Source: Pieris napi (Eukaryota; Arthropoda; Insecta; Lepidoptera; Pieridae). Taken from it: DNA of 64,000 bases. The notes under the pieces are model-generated. The model was given only the letters and a program-made list of their open reading frames with translations. It had not been told where the DNA came from and ran no database searches. Location: contig NC_062257.1 in NCBI RefSeq assembly GCF_905475465.1, forward strand, positions 1-64,000, in the 5' to 3' direction. Of this stretch, positions 1 to 10,570 are shown piece by piece. The position numbers were made by a program, and so were the translations under genes. Position 1 is the stretch's first letter. Every line of letters starts with the position of its first letter.

Positions 1-695
1 CGCATCGCTCTGCGGCTGCGTTAATGAAATTTTTTGTTATTTAATTTATTTTATCCTCCTTTTCGATCATATCAAATAAATAATAATATACTCTATTTCG
101 TTTTATATTGTTATGGAGCAAAAGGGAACGCGCGCGTCTACGGCCTCGCCTCGGAGAGTGGTGCTGTTCTACAACATGTCGCATTCGATGCGACAAAATC
201 AATCGTAATCTTAATATATTGTCGAAACGAATGGATCCCGTTGAACCTTGGATCTTGACGTTCAAAGGGAGACATCACACGTGTGAAATTGTTTAGATTT
301 AATTGTTAAATTTGCAATTTAAAGTTAACGGTACGCGCGCGAGTCGACAATAACAAACTTTAAACGTCGATACCTAACGCACGCAAACGCCTCGGCGGCG
401 ACTCGAAGTAGTGACCGGTCGCGGATATCATAAAGTCTAATTAGAATTGAGATTTGGTGAAATTTGTTAATTAATTATTACAAAAAATCCGATCAAACTG
501 AGACGTGTTAGTGAAAAGTTGACACTAGAATACGAGAAAACGCATATAGTTGACGAAGCTCTCGTCGCGGTATACTGATTCGTCTGGCCGGCGCTCACTA
601 GCGCCGCGCACTCTTAGCAAGCATTCTTTTCACAGTACTACTAATAGTAATTATTATCAAGTTGTGATTGATTGAAATTAATTGAAAATAATAAA

Positions 696-1516
696 ATGGC
701 CGACACAGCAGTAGCATCGGAGACACCCGCGCCGGCGACGCCCGCGAAGAAAGCACCAAAAGCGGCAGCCGCCGCGAAAAAAACCCAAGGCCAGACCCGA
801 CGCACCCAAGACGTCCGAAATGGTGAACAGCGCGATCAAAGAGTTGAAGGAGAGGAGCGGATCGTCCCTGCAGGCGATCAAGAAGTACATCGCCTCGAAT
901 TATAGCCTCGACGCCGAGAGGTTGGCGCCGTCATAAGAAAGTATCTGAAACGCGCGGTCGCCTCCGGCACCCTGATCCAGACTAAGGGCAAAGGGCGCAT
1001 CGGGCTCGTTCAAGATTGACAGCAAGTCGGGCACCGGCGGCGCGGCGAAGAAGGCGACGGCCACCTCCGCGTCCTCCGGCGGTAGGGGCTCCGCCGCGGC
1101 GGCGTCCTCCGCGGCCAAATCGGCGAAGAAGCCGAGCGCACCCGCCAAGAGACCGCCGCGAGCGCCGGCGCCAGGAGCAAGAAGGCCGCCGCAGCGGCGG
1201 CATCGGCCGTCGAGTCCGCCTCGCCGGCTAAAGCGGGCGGAAGGGGCGGCGCCGCCAGAGATAAGAAAGCGGCGGCGGCGGCCAAGAGGAAACCGGCCGC
1301 GGCGGCCGCTCCGAAGAAGGGTCGCGGCGCCCGCCGGCCTCCGCCGCCCGCGTCCGGCAAGGGCGCGTCGAGCAACGTGGCCGCGTCCAAGGCGAAGAGG
1401 AGCGCGAAGCCACCGACCAAGAAACCTAAAGCCCCCAAGCCGAAGAAGCCGCAGCCGCCGCGCCCAAGTCGAAGGCCGCCACCGCGAAAAAAGCGTCGGC
1501 CGCTTCCAAGAAGTGA
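696..1516 (+). pseudogene. Histone H1, frame-disrupted copy (probably sequence errors)
   Basis: This is a second copy of the linker histone H1 gene found intact at 8451-9269. The ATG at 696 and the TGA at 1514-1516 correspond exactly to those of the intact copy. The reading frame is broken by ten single-base insertions or deletions, mostly in short runs: an extra A near 781, extra and missing C near 797-807, a missing T near 930, an extra A near 990, a missing A near 1150, extra C, G and C near 1330-1350, and a missing G near 1449. The net change is +2 bases. No substitutions were seen. The 3' stem-loop at 1656-1671 is perfect. A real pseudogene would be expected to carry substitutions as well, so uncorrected long-read sequence at a contig end is the better explanation. 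The true copy may be functional. Confidence 0.85.
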
Positions 1517-1655
1517 ACGCGACGCGTCCACCAATCCAATCCACGTTCAATACGCACGAGGGTCGGCCACCGGACGAGCGACGAACGCATCACAAGTGGT
1601 CGGTTGTGTCGATGATGTATGTATGTACACGCACGCACAAACACGCCACACAAAA

Positions 1656-1671
1656 AGCCCTTTTCAGGGCT
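1656..1671 (+). promoter_or_regulatory. Histone mRNA 3' stem-loop (first H1 copy)
   Basis: A 6-bp stem AGCCCT/AGGGCT encloses a TTTC loop about 140 bases after the H1 stop. This is the SLBP-binding hairpin of replication-dependent histone mRNAs, which are processed by U7 snRNP rather than polyadenylated. Confidence 0.92.
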
Positions 1672-2020
1672 AACATATGTTTCGCTCACAAAGTTGAGAG
1701 TTTCAATCGATCGAAGTAACGTCAATTATATATATAAACTAGCTACATAACAACATAGAACATTTTGTTCTGTATATTATGAACCTCAGAGTTCAAGTCA
1801 TAAGATTTTAATTAACAAATAAAAGTATTATAAAAATTTAAAAAAATAAAATAAAAATAACTATAAATAACTGACTGCATACTGAATATGCATTATATAT
1901 AGATTAATATCGAATCAGACGACGACCTACTGAAGTACCTAAAAACAAACTCGTCCAATTGTAAATAATGTAAGAGACAAGCACATAATATAGAAAATGT
2001 TTAATATAATTCACACAAAT

Positions 2021-2252
2021 TGACCTAGTCCCATCACCCATGCTAAGCCGGTGAAGCTTGTGTTATGGGTACTAGGTAACGGATATATACATACATACAT
2101 ACATACATATAAATACATATTTAAACAGGTCTTGGGACCTAAGCACAACACCAAATGATGATCATCACATTGATGTTTGTCTCAGCCGGGGGTCGAACCC
2201 GCGACCCATGGATTTGCAGTCAGCGGTACTAACCACTAGACCGAAGTAGAAT
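2021..2252 (-). mobile_element. tRNA-derived SINE-like element (first copy)
   Basis: On the minus strand a tRNA-like head at about 2249-2182 contains an A-box-like TAGTGGTTAGT (2238-2228) and a B-box GGTTCGACCC (2199-2190), the internal RNA polymerase III promoter. The anticodon arm region reads CTGCAAA, which suggests a tRNA-Cys-like ancestor. The body then runs to a CATA-type microsatellite near 2090-2110 and a conserved block at 2021-2075. It lies in the 3' spacer of H1 and is present at the same place in the second histone unit, so it inserted before the unit was duplicated. It is too degenerate to be a working tRNA gene. Confidence 0.7.
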
Positions 2253-2544
2253 GGGGCGTCAAATGTAAAATTATTATATCGTATGAACGTAATATCTTAA
2301 CTTATTCGCTAGCAACTCACCGTGGTCGGTTGGTTGGTAACCGCTGCGATTCGACTTCGGTTCACAACACAATACACATCACAATATCGCCAACGGCAGC
2401 CACTGCACCACGAAATGCGAAATGCGAAATTAAATGCGATGCGATGCGATGCTAGAAGGTACATAGACTTTCTCTCTCTATAGAGCACTGCACATCACAA
2501 CAATCACACACGACACCACCGTAGACGACACCACCACCGCCACC

Positions 2545-3105
2545 ACTTCTTCTTCTTCTTCTTCTTCGCTATAACAACAATAATTACTGATTTATTAATT
2601 AATTCGACCGCTCGAGATGCGCCTCTCCGCCGCCGCCCGACTGCCCGACTTCTCCCGACTTGACTGGCAAATTTGCATTCATTTCTTTTCTATGCAAATA
2701 TTAACAGATGTTTTAACGTTTTATTAGGTGCAATAAAAGTTACCAAGAACCAAACAATAGAGAGACAAACCCCGCCCCTGCCCCCGCCGCCGTCTGGCTA
2801 CCTATATATTATATTATGCATAATATTCCTATTTATTAATTTATTTATTACACTTATTGTAACTATAGTACACAATAAACAAAAAACATGAAACACGTAA
2901 ATAGGTAAATTTCATTTTTTTTTTTTTTTTTTTTTTTTTTTTATTATATTAATAAAATCTGTTATAACGACATCGAAGGGACTAGGTACTCATATTTGGT
3001 CGTAAAAACCGATAGTCGTTGTATACATAGTAAGTACCTAATTACACACTTTATTTTGGTCTTTGGTTAAATAATCTGGTTTTTTTTTTTTTTTTTTTTT
3101 TTAAA
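2545..3105. repeat. Low-complexity spacer upstream of H2A
   Basis: This spacer holds a CTT run (about 2547-2568), a run of about 28 T (2915-2942), a second T run of about 20 (3081-3101) and TATG repeats at 3113-3135. No gene is visible in 2651-3280. Confidence 0.8.
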
Positions 3106-3281
3106 TAATAAATGTATGTATGTATGTATGCATACATAAATTACGTTCGCGCTCCCCCTCTCGCTCTCTCTCACTATCGCTCGCTCGCTCAGCCGGCGGC
3201 ACCCAATCGCGTCTAATAGCGTTGAGTTGTCGACCTCGTCTCTCGTCACACCAGGCCGGTCGGTTGAATACCGTCCGAATT

Positions 3282-3289
3282 TATATAAA
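3282..3289 (+). promoter_or_regulatory. TATA box of histone H2A
   Basis: TATATAAA lies 92 bases before the H2A ATG. Transcription would start near 3310, giving a leader of about 70 bases. Confidence 0.7.
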
Positions 3290-3380
3290 AGAGAATTCAG
3301 AGGTTGTTGGAAAAAATTTTTGTCACTTCTTGACGTTTCGTTTTCGAGTCGTGTAGTGTACGTAAGTGTAAACATACAAA

Positions 3381-3755
3381 ATGTCCGGACGTGGTAAGGG
3401 CGGCAAGGTCAAGGGGAAGGCAAAGTCGCGTTCCAACCGCGCAGGTCTCCAGTTCCCGGTCGGTCGTATCCACAGGCTGCTCAGGAAGGGCAACTACGCC
3501 GAGAGGGTGGGTGCCGGTGCGCCGGTCTACCTCGCGGCCGTTATGGAGTACCTGGCGGCCGAAGTGCTCGAGTTGGCCGGTAACGCGGCCCGTGACAACA
3601 AAAAGACCAGGATCATACCGCGTCACCTGCAGTTGGCCATACGCAACGACGAGGAGCTCAACAAGCTGCTCTCCGGCGTGACCATCGCGCAGGGCGGTGT
3701 ACTGCCCAACATTCAGGCGGTCCTCCTCCCCAAGAAGACCGAGAAGAAGACATAA
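3381..3755 (+). CDS. Histone H2A (replication-dependent)
   Basis: This intronless gene encodes 124 residues. H2A pairs with H2B to form the dimers that complete the nucleosome core. The N-terminus MSGRGKGGKVKGKAKSRSNR is the canonical H2A tail, followed by the histone fold with AGLQFPVGRIHRLLRKGNYA and the acidic-patch region (AAEVLELAGNAARDNKKTRI, then NDEELNKLL). The C-terminus ends in KKTEKKT and lacks the SQ motif of H2A.X or H2Av, so this is the bulk S-phase form. The ATG is preceded by a TATA box at 3282 and the stop is followed by a stem-loop at 3814. It sits about 800 bases upstream of H2B in the same direction, unlike Drosophila, where H2A and H2B are divergent. Confidence 0.99.
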   Translation: MSGRGKGGKVKGKAKSRSNRAGLQFPVGRIHRLLRKGNYAERVGAGAPVYLAAVMEYLAAEVLELAGNAARDNKKTRIIPRHLQLAIRNDEELNKLLSGVTIAQGGVLPNIQAVLLPKKTEKKT

Positions 3756-3813
3756 ATTAGAACAATTTTGTCTAATTGTTTGTCTACATCGTTGTCATCT
3801 CAACGACATAAAA

Positions 3814-3829
3814 GGCCCTTTTCAGGGCC
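3814..3829 (+). promoter_or_regulatory. Histone mRNA 3' stem-loop of H2A
   Basis: GGCCCTTTTCAGGGCC forms a 6-bp stem with a TTTC loop 59 bases after the H2A stop codon. It is the SLBP-binding processing signal. Confidence 0.97.
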
Positions 3830-4560
3830 GCAATATGATTCATTAAATTGTTAGATAAATGTTTCAGCGATTATATACGTTCTACGTCACGATTATAATA
3901 TACTCGGTAATAGAAAACATAAAACAGACAAAATATACCTATATAAAATATAAATTATTAAGAGACACAAATCTCTTGTAAAATAAAAAGAAATTATTAC
4001 AATTTTGTATATGTATATTGTATAAAAAAAAAAAAAAAAAAAATACAGATATCGAGACTCGTATCTATCGAGTTTTATTATTATTATTATTATTATATTT
4101 TTTTTTTTTTTCGAGTTAATATTGAGATAATATTATTTACTTAACAATAATAATAATAATAATAATAACAAAATTATGAGCGAACACGTAAACAGGCTCG
4201 ATATTCCTTGCTCACGGATAATCCAATCAGTAATAGAAAATAGACAATACATACATACATACATACAAACATACATATAGGCTATATACTATGTATTTAT
4301 TTCTAAATAACCATATTATTATTTGTCAGAGCGAGACGGGAGAGAGAGACAGAGACGGAGATATACATAATGTTCACTCCCCTCGCGTGGTAACAACGTC
4401 GTCGATAGGCCGCCGCGAAACGTATCACATGTAACACCGGACCCGTCGCAAGAACACTTTCAAAGTGAAGTATACTGAAGTGAAGGAAATTTTTCCCAAA
4501 ATTGTTCATTATCATTGTGTTAGTGGCTGTGTGTGTTGTTGCTGATTGCTCTATCTCACA
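3830..4560. other. H2A-H2B intergenic spacer
   Basis: The spacer is AT-rich with an A run (4024-4042), TTA and AAT trinucleotide repeats (4077-4170) and an ACAT repeat (4246-4270). I found no clear TATA box for H2B here. The GC-richer 4380-4450 stretch is the likely promoter region. Confidence 0.6.
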
Positions 4561-4566
4561 TTCACT

Positions 4567-4941
4567 ATGCCACCAAAGACCAGCGGTAAGGCGGCCAAGA
4601 AGTCCGGCAAGGCACAGAAGAACATATCCAAATCGGACAAAAAGAAAAAGAAGCACAAGAGGAAGGAGAGCTACGCCATTTACATCTACAAGGTGCTCAA
4701 GCAGGTGCATCCCGACACCGGTATCTCTTCGAAGGCGATGTCAATCATGAACTCGTTCGTGAACGACATCTTCGAGAGGATCGCGGCTGAGGCGTCCCGT
4801 CTCGCGCACTACAACAAGCGTTCGACGATCACTTCACGCGAGGTGCAGACCTCCGTGAGGCTCCTGCTGCCCGGCGAGCTCGCCAAGCACGCCGTCAGTG
4901 AGGGCACCAAGGCCGTCACCAAGTACACCAGCTCCAAGTGA
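4567..4941 (+). CDS. Histone H2B (replication-dependent)
   Basis: This intronless gene encodes 124 residues. The start at 4567 gives the canonical insect N-terminus MPPKTSGKAAKKSGKAQK; an in-frame ATG at 4546 would add seven foreign residues and was not used. A lysine-rich tail (SKSDKKKKKHKRKE) precedes the histone fold, which begins SYAIYIYKVLKQVHPDTG. The C-terminal helix ends HAVSEGTKAVTKYTSSK, including the lysine that is monoubiquitinated in the family. It dimerises with H2A. It is the second gene in a co-directional H2A-H2B-H3-H4-H1 unit and is followed by a perfect 3' stem-loop. Confidence 0.99.
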   Translation: MPPKTSGKAAKKSGKAQKNISKSDKKKKKHKRKESYAIYIYKVLKQVHPDTGISSKAMSIMNSFVNDIFERIAAEASRLAHYNKRSTITSREVQTSVRLLLPGELAKHAVSEGTKAVTKYTSSK

Positions 4942-5026
4942 GCGTCGCGGCGGCGGGGTGGGACAACGGCGGCTGCTGATTGACAATCATCATCAATATA
5001 CACCGAGTACCGCCGACCAACCAAAC

Positions 5027-5042
5027 GGCCCTTTTCAGGGCC
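5027..5042 (+). promoter_or_regulatory. Histone mRNA 3' stem-loop of H2B
   Basis: GGCCCTTTTCAGGGCC lies 86 bases after the H2B stop and is identical to the H2A, H3 and H4 hairpins. Confidence 0.97.
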
Positions 5043-5535
5043 ACAATATCTTTCCGAACTGTATGGTGTGTACGCACCACATAGTTTCAACGACAAGCGT
5101 CAAATTATAAATAAATCATAATCTCTAATATTAATTATCTACTATAAGTATATTCAGTATAATAAAAACTATCATGAAAATTAAATATTAAATATTGGTT
5201 AGCCTTAGTAGACTAAAGGTAATAAAAATAATAATAAAAAACAAAAACAAACAAACACTTACATACTTATGTAAATATACATACATAATAATATTATATA
5301 TAAATGTTATCCACTGACCAGTGATAGGTAGTGTAACGTGTATAACAAACTGTAAATTAACAACAAATCAATATTAGACAACAACCGACGTATAATATCA
5401 TTTAGTTATTTATTAATATCATCATTGTTATAAACAATTTCATTCACATTAATAATTGCTTTAAGACATCTACGTGTGTTGTATACTCGTATGGCACGAC
5501 ACGACACACCCGTCCTTCCCCCCGAGCTCGGTTCG
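5043..5535. other. H2B-H3 intergenic spacer
   Basis: AT-rich spacer without open reading frames or recognisable repeats beyond short ATA and ACAA runs. The last 100 bases become GC-richer toward the H3 promoter. Confidence 0.6.
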
Positions 5536-5539
5536 ACTT

Positions 5540-5548
5540 TATATATAA
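5540..5548 (+). promoter_or_regulatory. TATA box of histone H3
   Basis: TATATATAA lies about 130 bases before the H3 ATG in a short GC-richer stretch. Confidence 0.65.
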
Positions 5549-5647
5549 GAGCGTCAATTCGGCTCGAACGGTATTTATATCATCACCGCAGTCGATACGC
5601 GACGGACGTGTCCGCATCGTATTTTATATAAAGTTAGTATTGAGTGA

Positions 5648-6082
<435 letters not shown>

Positions 6083-6146
6083 TTTTGCGTATTTCGCTAA
6101 ATAATAATAATAATAATTTATTATTATTATTATTACTACAACAAAA

Positions 6147-6162
6147 GGCCCTTTTCAGGGCC
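6147..6162 (+). promoter_or_regulatory. Histone mRNA 3' stem-loop of H3
   Basis: GGCCCTTTTCAGGGCC follows the H3 stop by 65 bases, just after an AAT/ATT trinucleotide run at 6102-6135. Confidence 0.97.
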
Positions 6163-6223
6163 GCATATGATTCAAATGATGCATCTAATTCAGACATCAC
6201 GTATCGAACGATTTAAACGAACG

Positions 6224-6258
<35 letters not shown>

Positions 6259-6830
6259 GATTATAGTACAAAATAAAAATAAATAAATAAAAGGAATAAT
6301 CTGACTGATTGATAGAATATTAATTCAACAATTATTCTACTACGTTCGAGATTTTTTATTTATATTTTTGTTATTATTATTATCTATTTTGCGTGTATAT
6401 TTTCGACTTGAAAGGATTTGCGAGCCACCATTGTTTCATTGTATTTCTTAGAAAACAATTGCACGTTGCAAGTACCACGCGCCCACAACAATGATTTTTT
6501 TATTTTTATTATTATACATAAGTATTTATTGCACCACTTAAGGAATTTATGACTCTTGTTAACACGTGTGCTTGCTCGGTGTGTCCAGGTGTTAATTTTA
6601 GGTAATTGTTATTTTTATTGTTGTTATCTGCGTATTGCGTCTTTGCTTTTAATCAACATAATAATATACAGTACCTATTAGAGGTTTTATATTTTATATT
6701 TTATTTTACTTTTAAATTTTAATGTAGTTATTATATTTACATTTACATAGATACATACGTACCTAACAAGAAACATAACATTTAAGAATTAATATCCCCC
6801 CCCCCCCCCCCCCCGACCCCTCGCCCCTCG
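6163..6830. other. H3-H4 spacer with AT and poly-C tracts
   Basis: AT-rich spacer with a TA dinucleotide tract (about 6234-6258) and a run of 19 C (6796-6814) immediately upstream of the H4 promoter. No gene was seen. Confidence 0.75.
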
Positions 6831-6861
6831 CCGCCTTATATATACTCAGCCGTCCGAAATC

Positions 6862-6869
6862 TATAAAAA
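6862..6869 (+). promoter_or_regulatory. TATA box of histone H4
   Basis: TATAAAAA lies 112 bases before the H4 ATG. A second TATATATA at 6837-6844 is an alternative. A start near 6893 would give a leader of about 80 bases. Confidence 0.65.
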
Positions 6870-6964
6870 CACGTGAAAATTGTGCGCGGAGCGCATTCTA
6901 ACAGTGATCGTAGTACGTGCCACACGTACGTGCGCAGTGTTTTTCTGTTCGGTTAATTCGGTAA

Positions 6965-7285
<321 letters not shown>

Positions 7286-7336
7286 GTTGAGTTCGGTCTC
7301 GTATACTTTTGTATACATGACACACTAACAAAAAAA

Positions 7337-7352
7337 GGCCCTTTTCAGGGCC
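7337..7352 (+). promoter_or_regulatory. Histone mRNA 3' stem-loop of H4
   Basis: GGCCCTTTTCAGGGCC lies 52 bases after the H4 stop. Confidence 0.97.
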
Positions 7353-7755
7353 GCATATGTTTCGATAATAAAAATAAAACGTTATCACAACGACTAAACG
7401 TCCACTATAATTAATTAGATAATAATTTATGGTATATTTATTACCAATATGAATAAATAAATAAATATCTAATAGATAAAATGATTGATTTTACATACAC
7501 ACCACCACTATTACAGACACTGCTTACTATCTACGTAGCACTAGCATGATAATAATTACTTATATAAAATCTTCGTATGTACATAAGTACGGCGTTAACT
7601 GTCTCGTCATAATAACGATGTACGAGCATATCGCAAACGTAGTTAGTTAGTTATAAGTAGAGTGGTTATAATATACATAAGGGTTTAGGTTCAAGGCAAA
7701 TAGAAGACATTGATATTATAATTAAACAGCTGCCTGCAGGTTGCGACCGAACCCC

Positions 7756-8450
7756 GCATCGCTCTGCGGCTGCGTTAATGAAATTTTTGTTATTTAATTT
7801 ATTTTATCCTCCTTTTCGATCATATCAAATAAATAATAATATACTCTATTTCGTTTTATATTGTTATGGAGCAAAAGGGAACGCGCGCGTCTACGGCCTC
7901 GCCTCGGAGAGTGGTGCTGTTCTACAACATGTCGCATTCGATGCGACAAAATCAATCGTAATCTTAATATATTGTCGAAACGAATGGATCCCGTTGAACC
8001 TTGGAATCTTGACGTTCAAAGGGAGACATCACACGTGTGAAATTGTTTAGATTTAATTGTTAAATTTGCAATTTAAAGTTAACGGTACGCGCGCGAGTCG
8101 ACAATAACAAACTTTAAACGTCGATACCTAACGCACGCAAACGCCTCGGCGGCGACTCGAAGTAGTGACCGGTCGCGGATATCATAAAGTCTAATTAGAA
8201 TTGAGATTTGGTGAAATTTGTTAATTAATTATTACAAAAAATCCGATCAAACTGAGACGTGTTAGTGAAAAGTTTGACACTAGAATACGAGAAAACGCAT
8301 ATAGTTGACGAAGCTCTCGTCGCGGTATACTGATTCGTCTGGCCGGCGCTCACTAGCGCCGCGCACTCTTAGCAAGCATTCTTTTCACAGTACTACTAAT
8401 AGTAATTATTATCAAGTTGTGATTGATTGAAATTAATTGAAAATAATAAA
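7756..8450 (+). promoter_or_regulatory. Histone H1 upstream region, no TATA box near the start
   Basis: The 690 bases before the H1 ATG are mixed AT- and CG-rich and contain no TATAAA-like box at a suitable distance, unlike H2A, H3 and H4 in this unit. In Drosophila the H1 promoter is also TATA-less and uses TRF2 instead of TBP (known for that fly; inferred here). The GC-rich block at about 8325-8370 is the likely core region. Confidence 0.4.
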
Positions 8451-9269
8451 ATGGCCGACACAGCAGTAGCATCGGAGACACCCGCGCCGGCGACGCCCGC
8501 GAAGAAAGCACCAAAAGCGGCAGCCGCCGCGAAAAAACCCAAGGCCAGACCGACGCACCCCAAGACGTCCGAAATGGTGAACAGCGCGATCAAAGAGTTG
8601 AAGGAGAGGAGCGGATCGTCCCTGCAGGCGATCAAGAAGTACATCGCCTCGAATTATAGCCTCGACGCCGAGAGGTTGGCGCCGTTCATAAGAAAGTATC
8701 TGAAACGCGCGGTCGCCTCCGGCACCCTGATCCAGACTAAGGGCAAGGGCGCATCGGGCTCGTTCAAGATTGACAGCAAGTCGGGCACCGGCGGCGCGGC
8801 GAAGAAGGCGACGGCCACCTCCGCGTCCTCCGGCGGTAGGGGCTCCGCCGCGGCGGCGTCCTCCGCGGCCAAATCGGCGAAGAAGCCGAGCGCACCCGCC
8901 AAGAAGACCGCCGCGAGCGCCGGCGCCAGGAGCAAGAAGGCCGCCGCAGCGGCGGCATCGGCCGTCGAGTCCGCCTCGCCGGCTAAAGCGGGCGGAAGGG
9001 GCGGCGCCGCCAGAGATAAGAAAGCGGCGGCGGCGGCCAAGAGGAAACCGGCCGCGGCGGCCGCTCCGAAGAAGGGTCGCGGCGCCGCCGCCTCCGCCGC
9101 CGCGTCCGGCAAGGGCGCGTCGAGCAACGTGGCCGCGTCCAAGGCGAAGAGGAGCGCGAAGCCACCGACCAAGAAACCTAAAGCCCCCAAGCCGAAGAAG
9201 GCCGCAGCCGCCGCGCCCAAGTCGAAGGCCGCCACCGCGAAAAAAGCGTCGGCCGCTTCCAAGAAGTGA
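8451..9269 (+). CDS. Histone H1 (linker histone)
   Basis: This intronless gene encodes 272 residues. H1 binds the nucleosome dyad and linker DNA and compacts chromatin. The start at 8451 gives MADTAVASETPAPATPAKKA, the usual insect style of N-terminus; the in-frame codon at 8427 would add eight unrelated residues. A short Ala/Pro/Lys tail is followed by the winged-helix GH1 domain at about residues 35-108, including KTSEMVNSAIKELKERSGSS and ERLAPFIRKYLKRAVASG. The C-terminal 160 residues are a Lys/Ala/Pro-rich tail with many AKK and KKP motifs. The stop is followed by a stem-loop at 9409 whose outer base pair differs from the core-histone version. It is the last gene in the H2A-H2B-H3-H4-H1 unit, all in one direction. 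Confidence 0.98.
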   Translation: MADTAVASETPAPATPAKKAPKAAAAAKKPKARPTHPKTSEMVNSAIKELKERSGSSLQAIKKYIASNYSLDAERLAPFIRKYLKRAVASGTLIQTKGKGASGSFKIDSKSGTGGAAKKATATSASSGGRGSAAAASSAAKSAKKPSAPAKKTAASAGARSKKAAAAAASAVESASPAKAGGRGGAARDKKAAAAAKRKPAAAAAPKKGRGAAASAAASGKGASSNVAASKAKRSAKPPTKKPKAPKPKKAAAAAPKSKAATAKKASAASKK

Positions 9270-9408
9270 ACGCGACGCGTCCACCAATCCAATCCACGTT
9301 CAATACGCACGAGGGTCGGCCACCGGACGAGCGACGAACGCATCACAAGTGGTCGGTTGTGTCGATGATGTATGTATGTACACGCACGCACAAACACGCC
9401 ACACAAAA

Positions 9409-9424
9409 AGCCCTTTTCAGGGCT
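9409..9424 (+). promoter_or_regulatory. Histone mRNA 3' stem-loop of H1
   Basis: AGCCCTTTTCAGGGCT is the H1 version of the hairpin, with an A-T closing pair instead of G-C, 140 bases after the stop. Confidence 0.95.
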
Positions 9425-9773
9425 AACATATGTTTCGCTCACAAAGTTGAGAGTTTCAATCGATCGAAGTAACGTCAATTATATATATAAACTAGCTACA
9501 TAACAACATAGAACATTTTGTTCTGTATATTATGAACCTCAGAGTTCAAGTCATAAGATTTTAATTAACAAATAAAAGTATTATAAAAATTTAAAAAAAT
9601 AAAATAAAAATAACTATAAATAACTGACTGCATACTGAATATGCATTATATATAGATTAATATCGAATCAGACGACGACCTACTGAAGTACCTAAAAACA
9701 AACTCGTCCAATTGTAAATAATGTAAGAGACAAGCACATAATATAGAAAATGTTTAATATAATTCACACAAAT

Positions 9774-10005
9774 TGACCTAGTCCCATCACCCATGCTAAG
9801 CCGGTGAAGCTTGTGTTATGGGTACTAGGTAACGGATATATACATACATACATACATACATATAAATACATATTTAAACAGGTCTTGGGACCTAAGCACA
9901 ACACCAAATGATGATCATCACATTGATGTTTGTCTCAGCCGGGGGTCGAACCCGCGACCCATGGATTTGCAGTCAGCGGTACTAACCACTAGACCGAAGT
10001 AGAAT
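9774..10005 (-). mobile_element. tRNA-derived SINE-like element (second copy)
   Basis: Identical in structure to the element at 2021-2252, at the same position relative to H1. The pol III A and B box-like motifs fall near 9991-9981 and 9952-9943 on the minus strand. Confidence 0.7.
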
Positions 10006-10525
10006 GGGGCGTCAAATGTAAAATTATTATATCGTATGAACGTAATATCTTAACTTATTCGCTAGCAACTCACCGTGGTCGGTTGGTTGGTAACCGCTGC
10101 GATTCGACTTCGGTTCACAACACAATACACATCACAATATCGCCAACGGCAGCCACTGCACCACGAAATGCGAAATGCGAAATTAAATGCGATGCGATGC
10201 GATGCTAGAAGGTACATAGACTTTCTCTCTCTATAGAGCACTGCACATCACAACAATCACACACGACACCACCGTAGACGACACCACCACCGCCACCACT
10301 TCTTCTTCTTCTTCTTCTTCGCTATAACAACAATAATTACTGATTTATTAATTAATTCGACCGCTCGAGATGCGCCTCTCCGCCGCCGCCCGACTGCCCG
10401 ACTCCCGACTCCGACTCCGACTATTATATATATATATAATACGTCAGATATTTATCCTCTTTGGCAGTTGTTTATCTAGCGAGTGGGTGTCACAAATTGT
10501 CTAATTAGAATCTCCTCTGTGGCGA

Positions 10526-10570
10526 CCAATCACAGACGTCGACCAATCACAGGCGCCCTTTTATAAAATA
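10526..10570 (+). promoter_or_regulatory. Possible promoter: two CCAAT boxes and a TATA box
   Basis: Two GACCAATCAC boxes (CCAAT at 10526-10530 and 10543-10547) are 17 bases apart and are followed by TATAAAATA at 10562-10570. The layout is that of a pol II promoter just outside the histone array. What it would drive is unclear; the nearest candidate is the doubtful spliced gene at 11294. Confidence 0.4.

Larger units (their letters stand above)
1..2650 (+). repeat. Tandem histone repeat, partial upstream unit (H1 and flanks)
   Basis: This stretch repeats at 7755-10403 with a period of about 7.75 kb. From 1516 to 2650 I saw no difference between the two copies. From 1 to 1516 I counted 13 single-base length differences and no base substitutions. 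The unit starts abruptly at base 1, so the window cuts into the array. After 2650 this copy continues into the H2A-H2B-H3-H4 block, whereas the second copy runs into unrelated DNA, which marks the edge of the array. Confidence 0.9.
7755..10403 (+). repeat. Tandem histone repeat, last unit segment (H1 and flanks)
   Basis: This is the second copy of 1-2650. It carries the intact H1 gene, its promoter region, the 3' spacer and the tRNA-derived SINE. The match stops at 10403, where the first copy continues toward H2A and this copy enters single-copy DNA, so the tandem array ends here. Confidence 0.9.

Noticed and set aside
34..296. Small open frames at 34-258 and 7778-8050
   Set aside because: They lie in the H1 upstream repeat, have no conserved features, and one is disrupted by a one-base difference between the copies.
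900..1550. Long minus-strand open frames across both H1 copies (also 8433-9287 and 8654-9478)
   Set aside because: They are antisense shadows of the GC-rich, Lys/Ala-coding H1 sequence, low in complexity, and unlike any known protein.
2182..2249. tRNA gene on the minus strand
   Set aside because: A and B boxes and an anticodon-like loop are present, but the acceptor stem does not pair well and the sequence continues into a SINE-like body.
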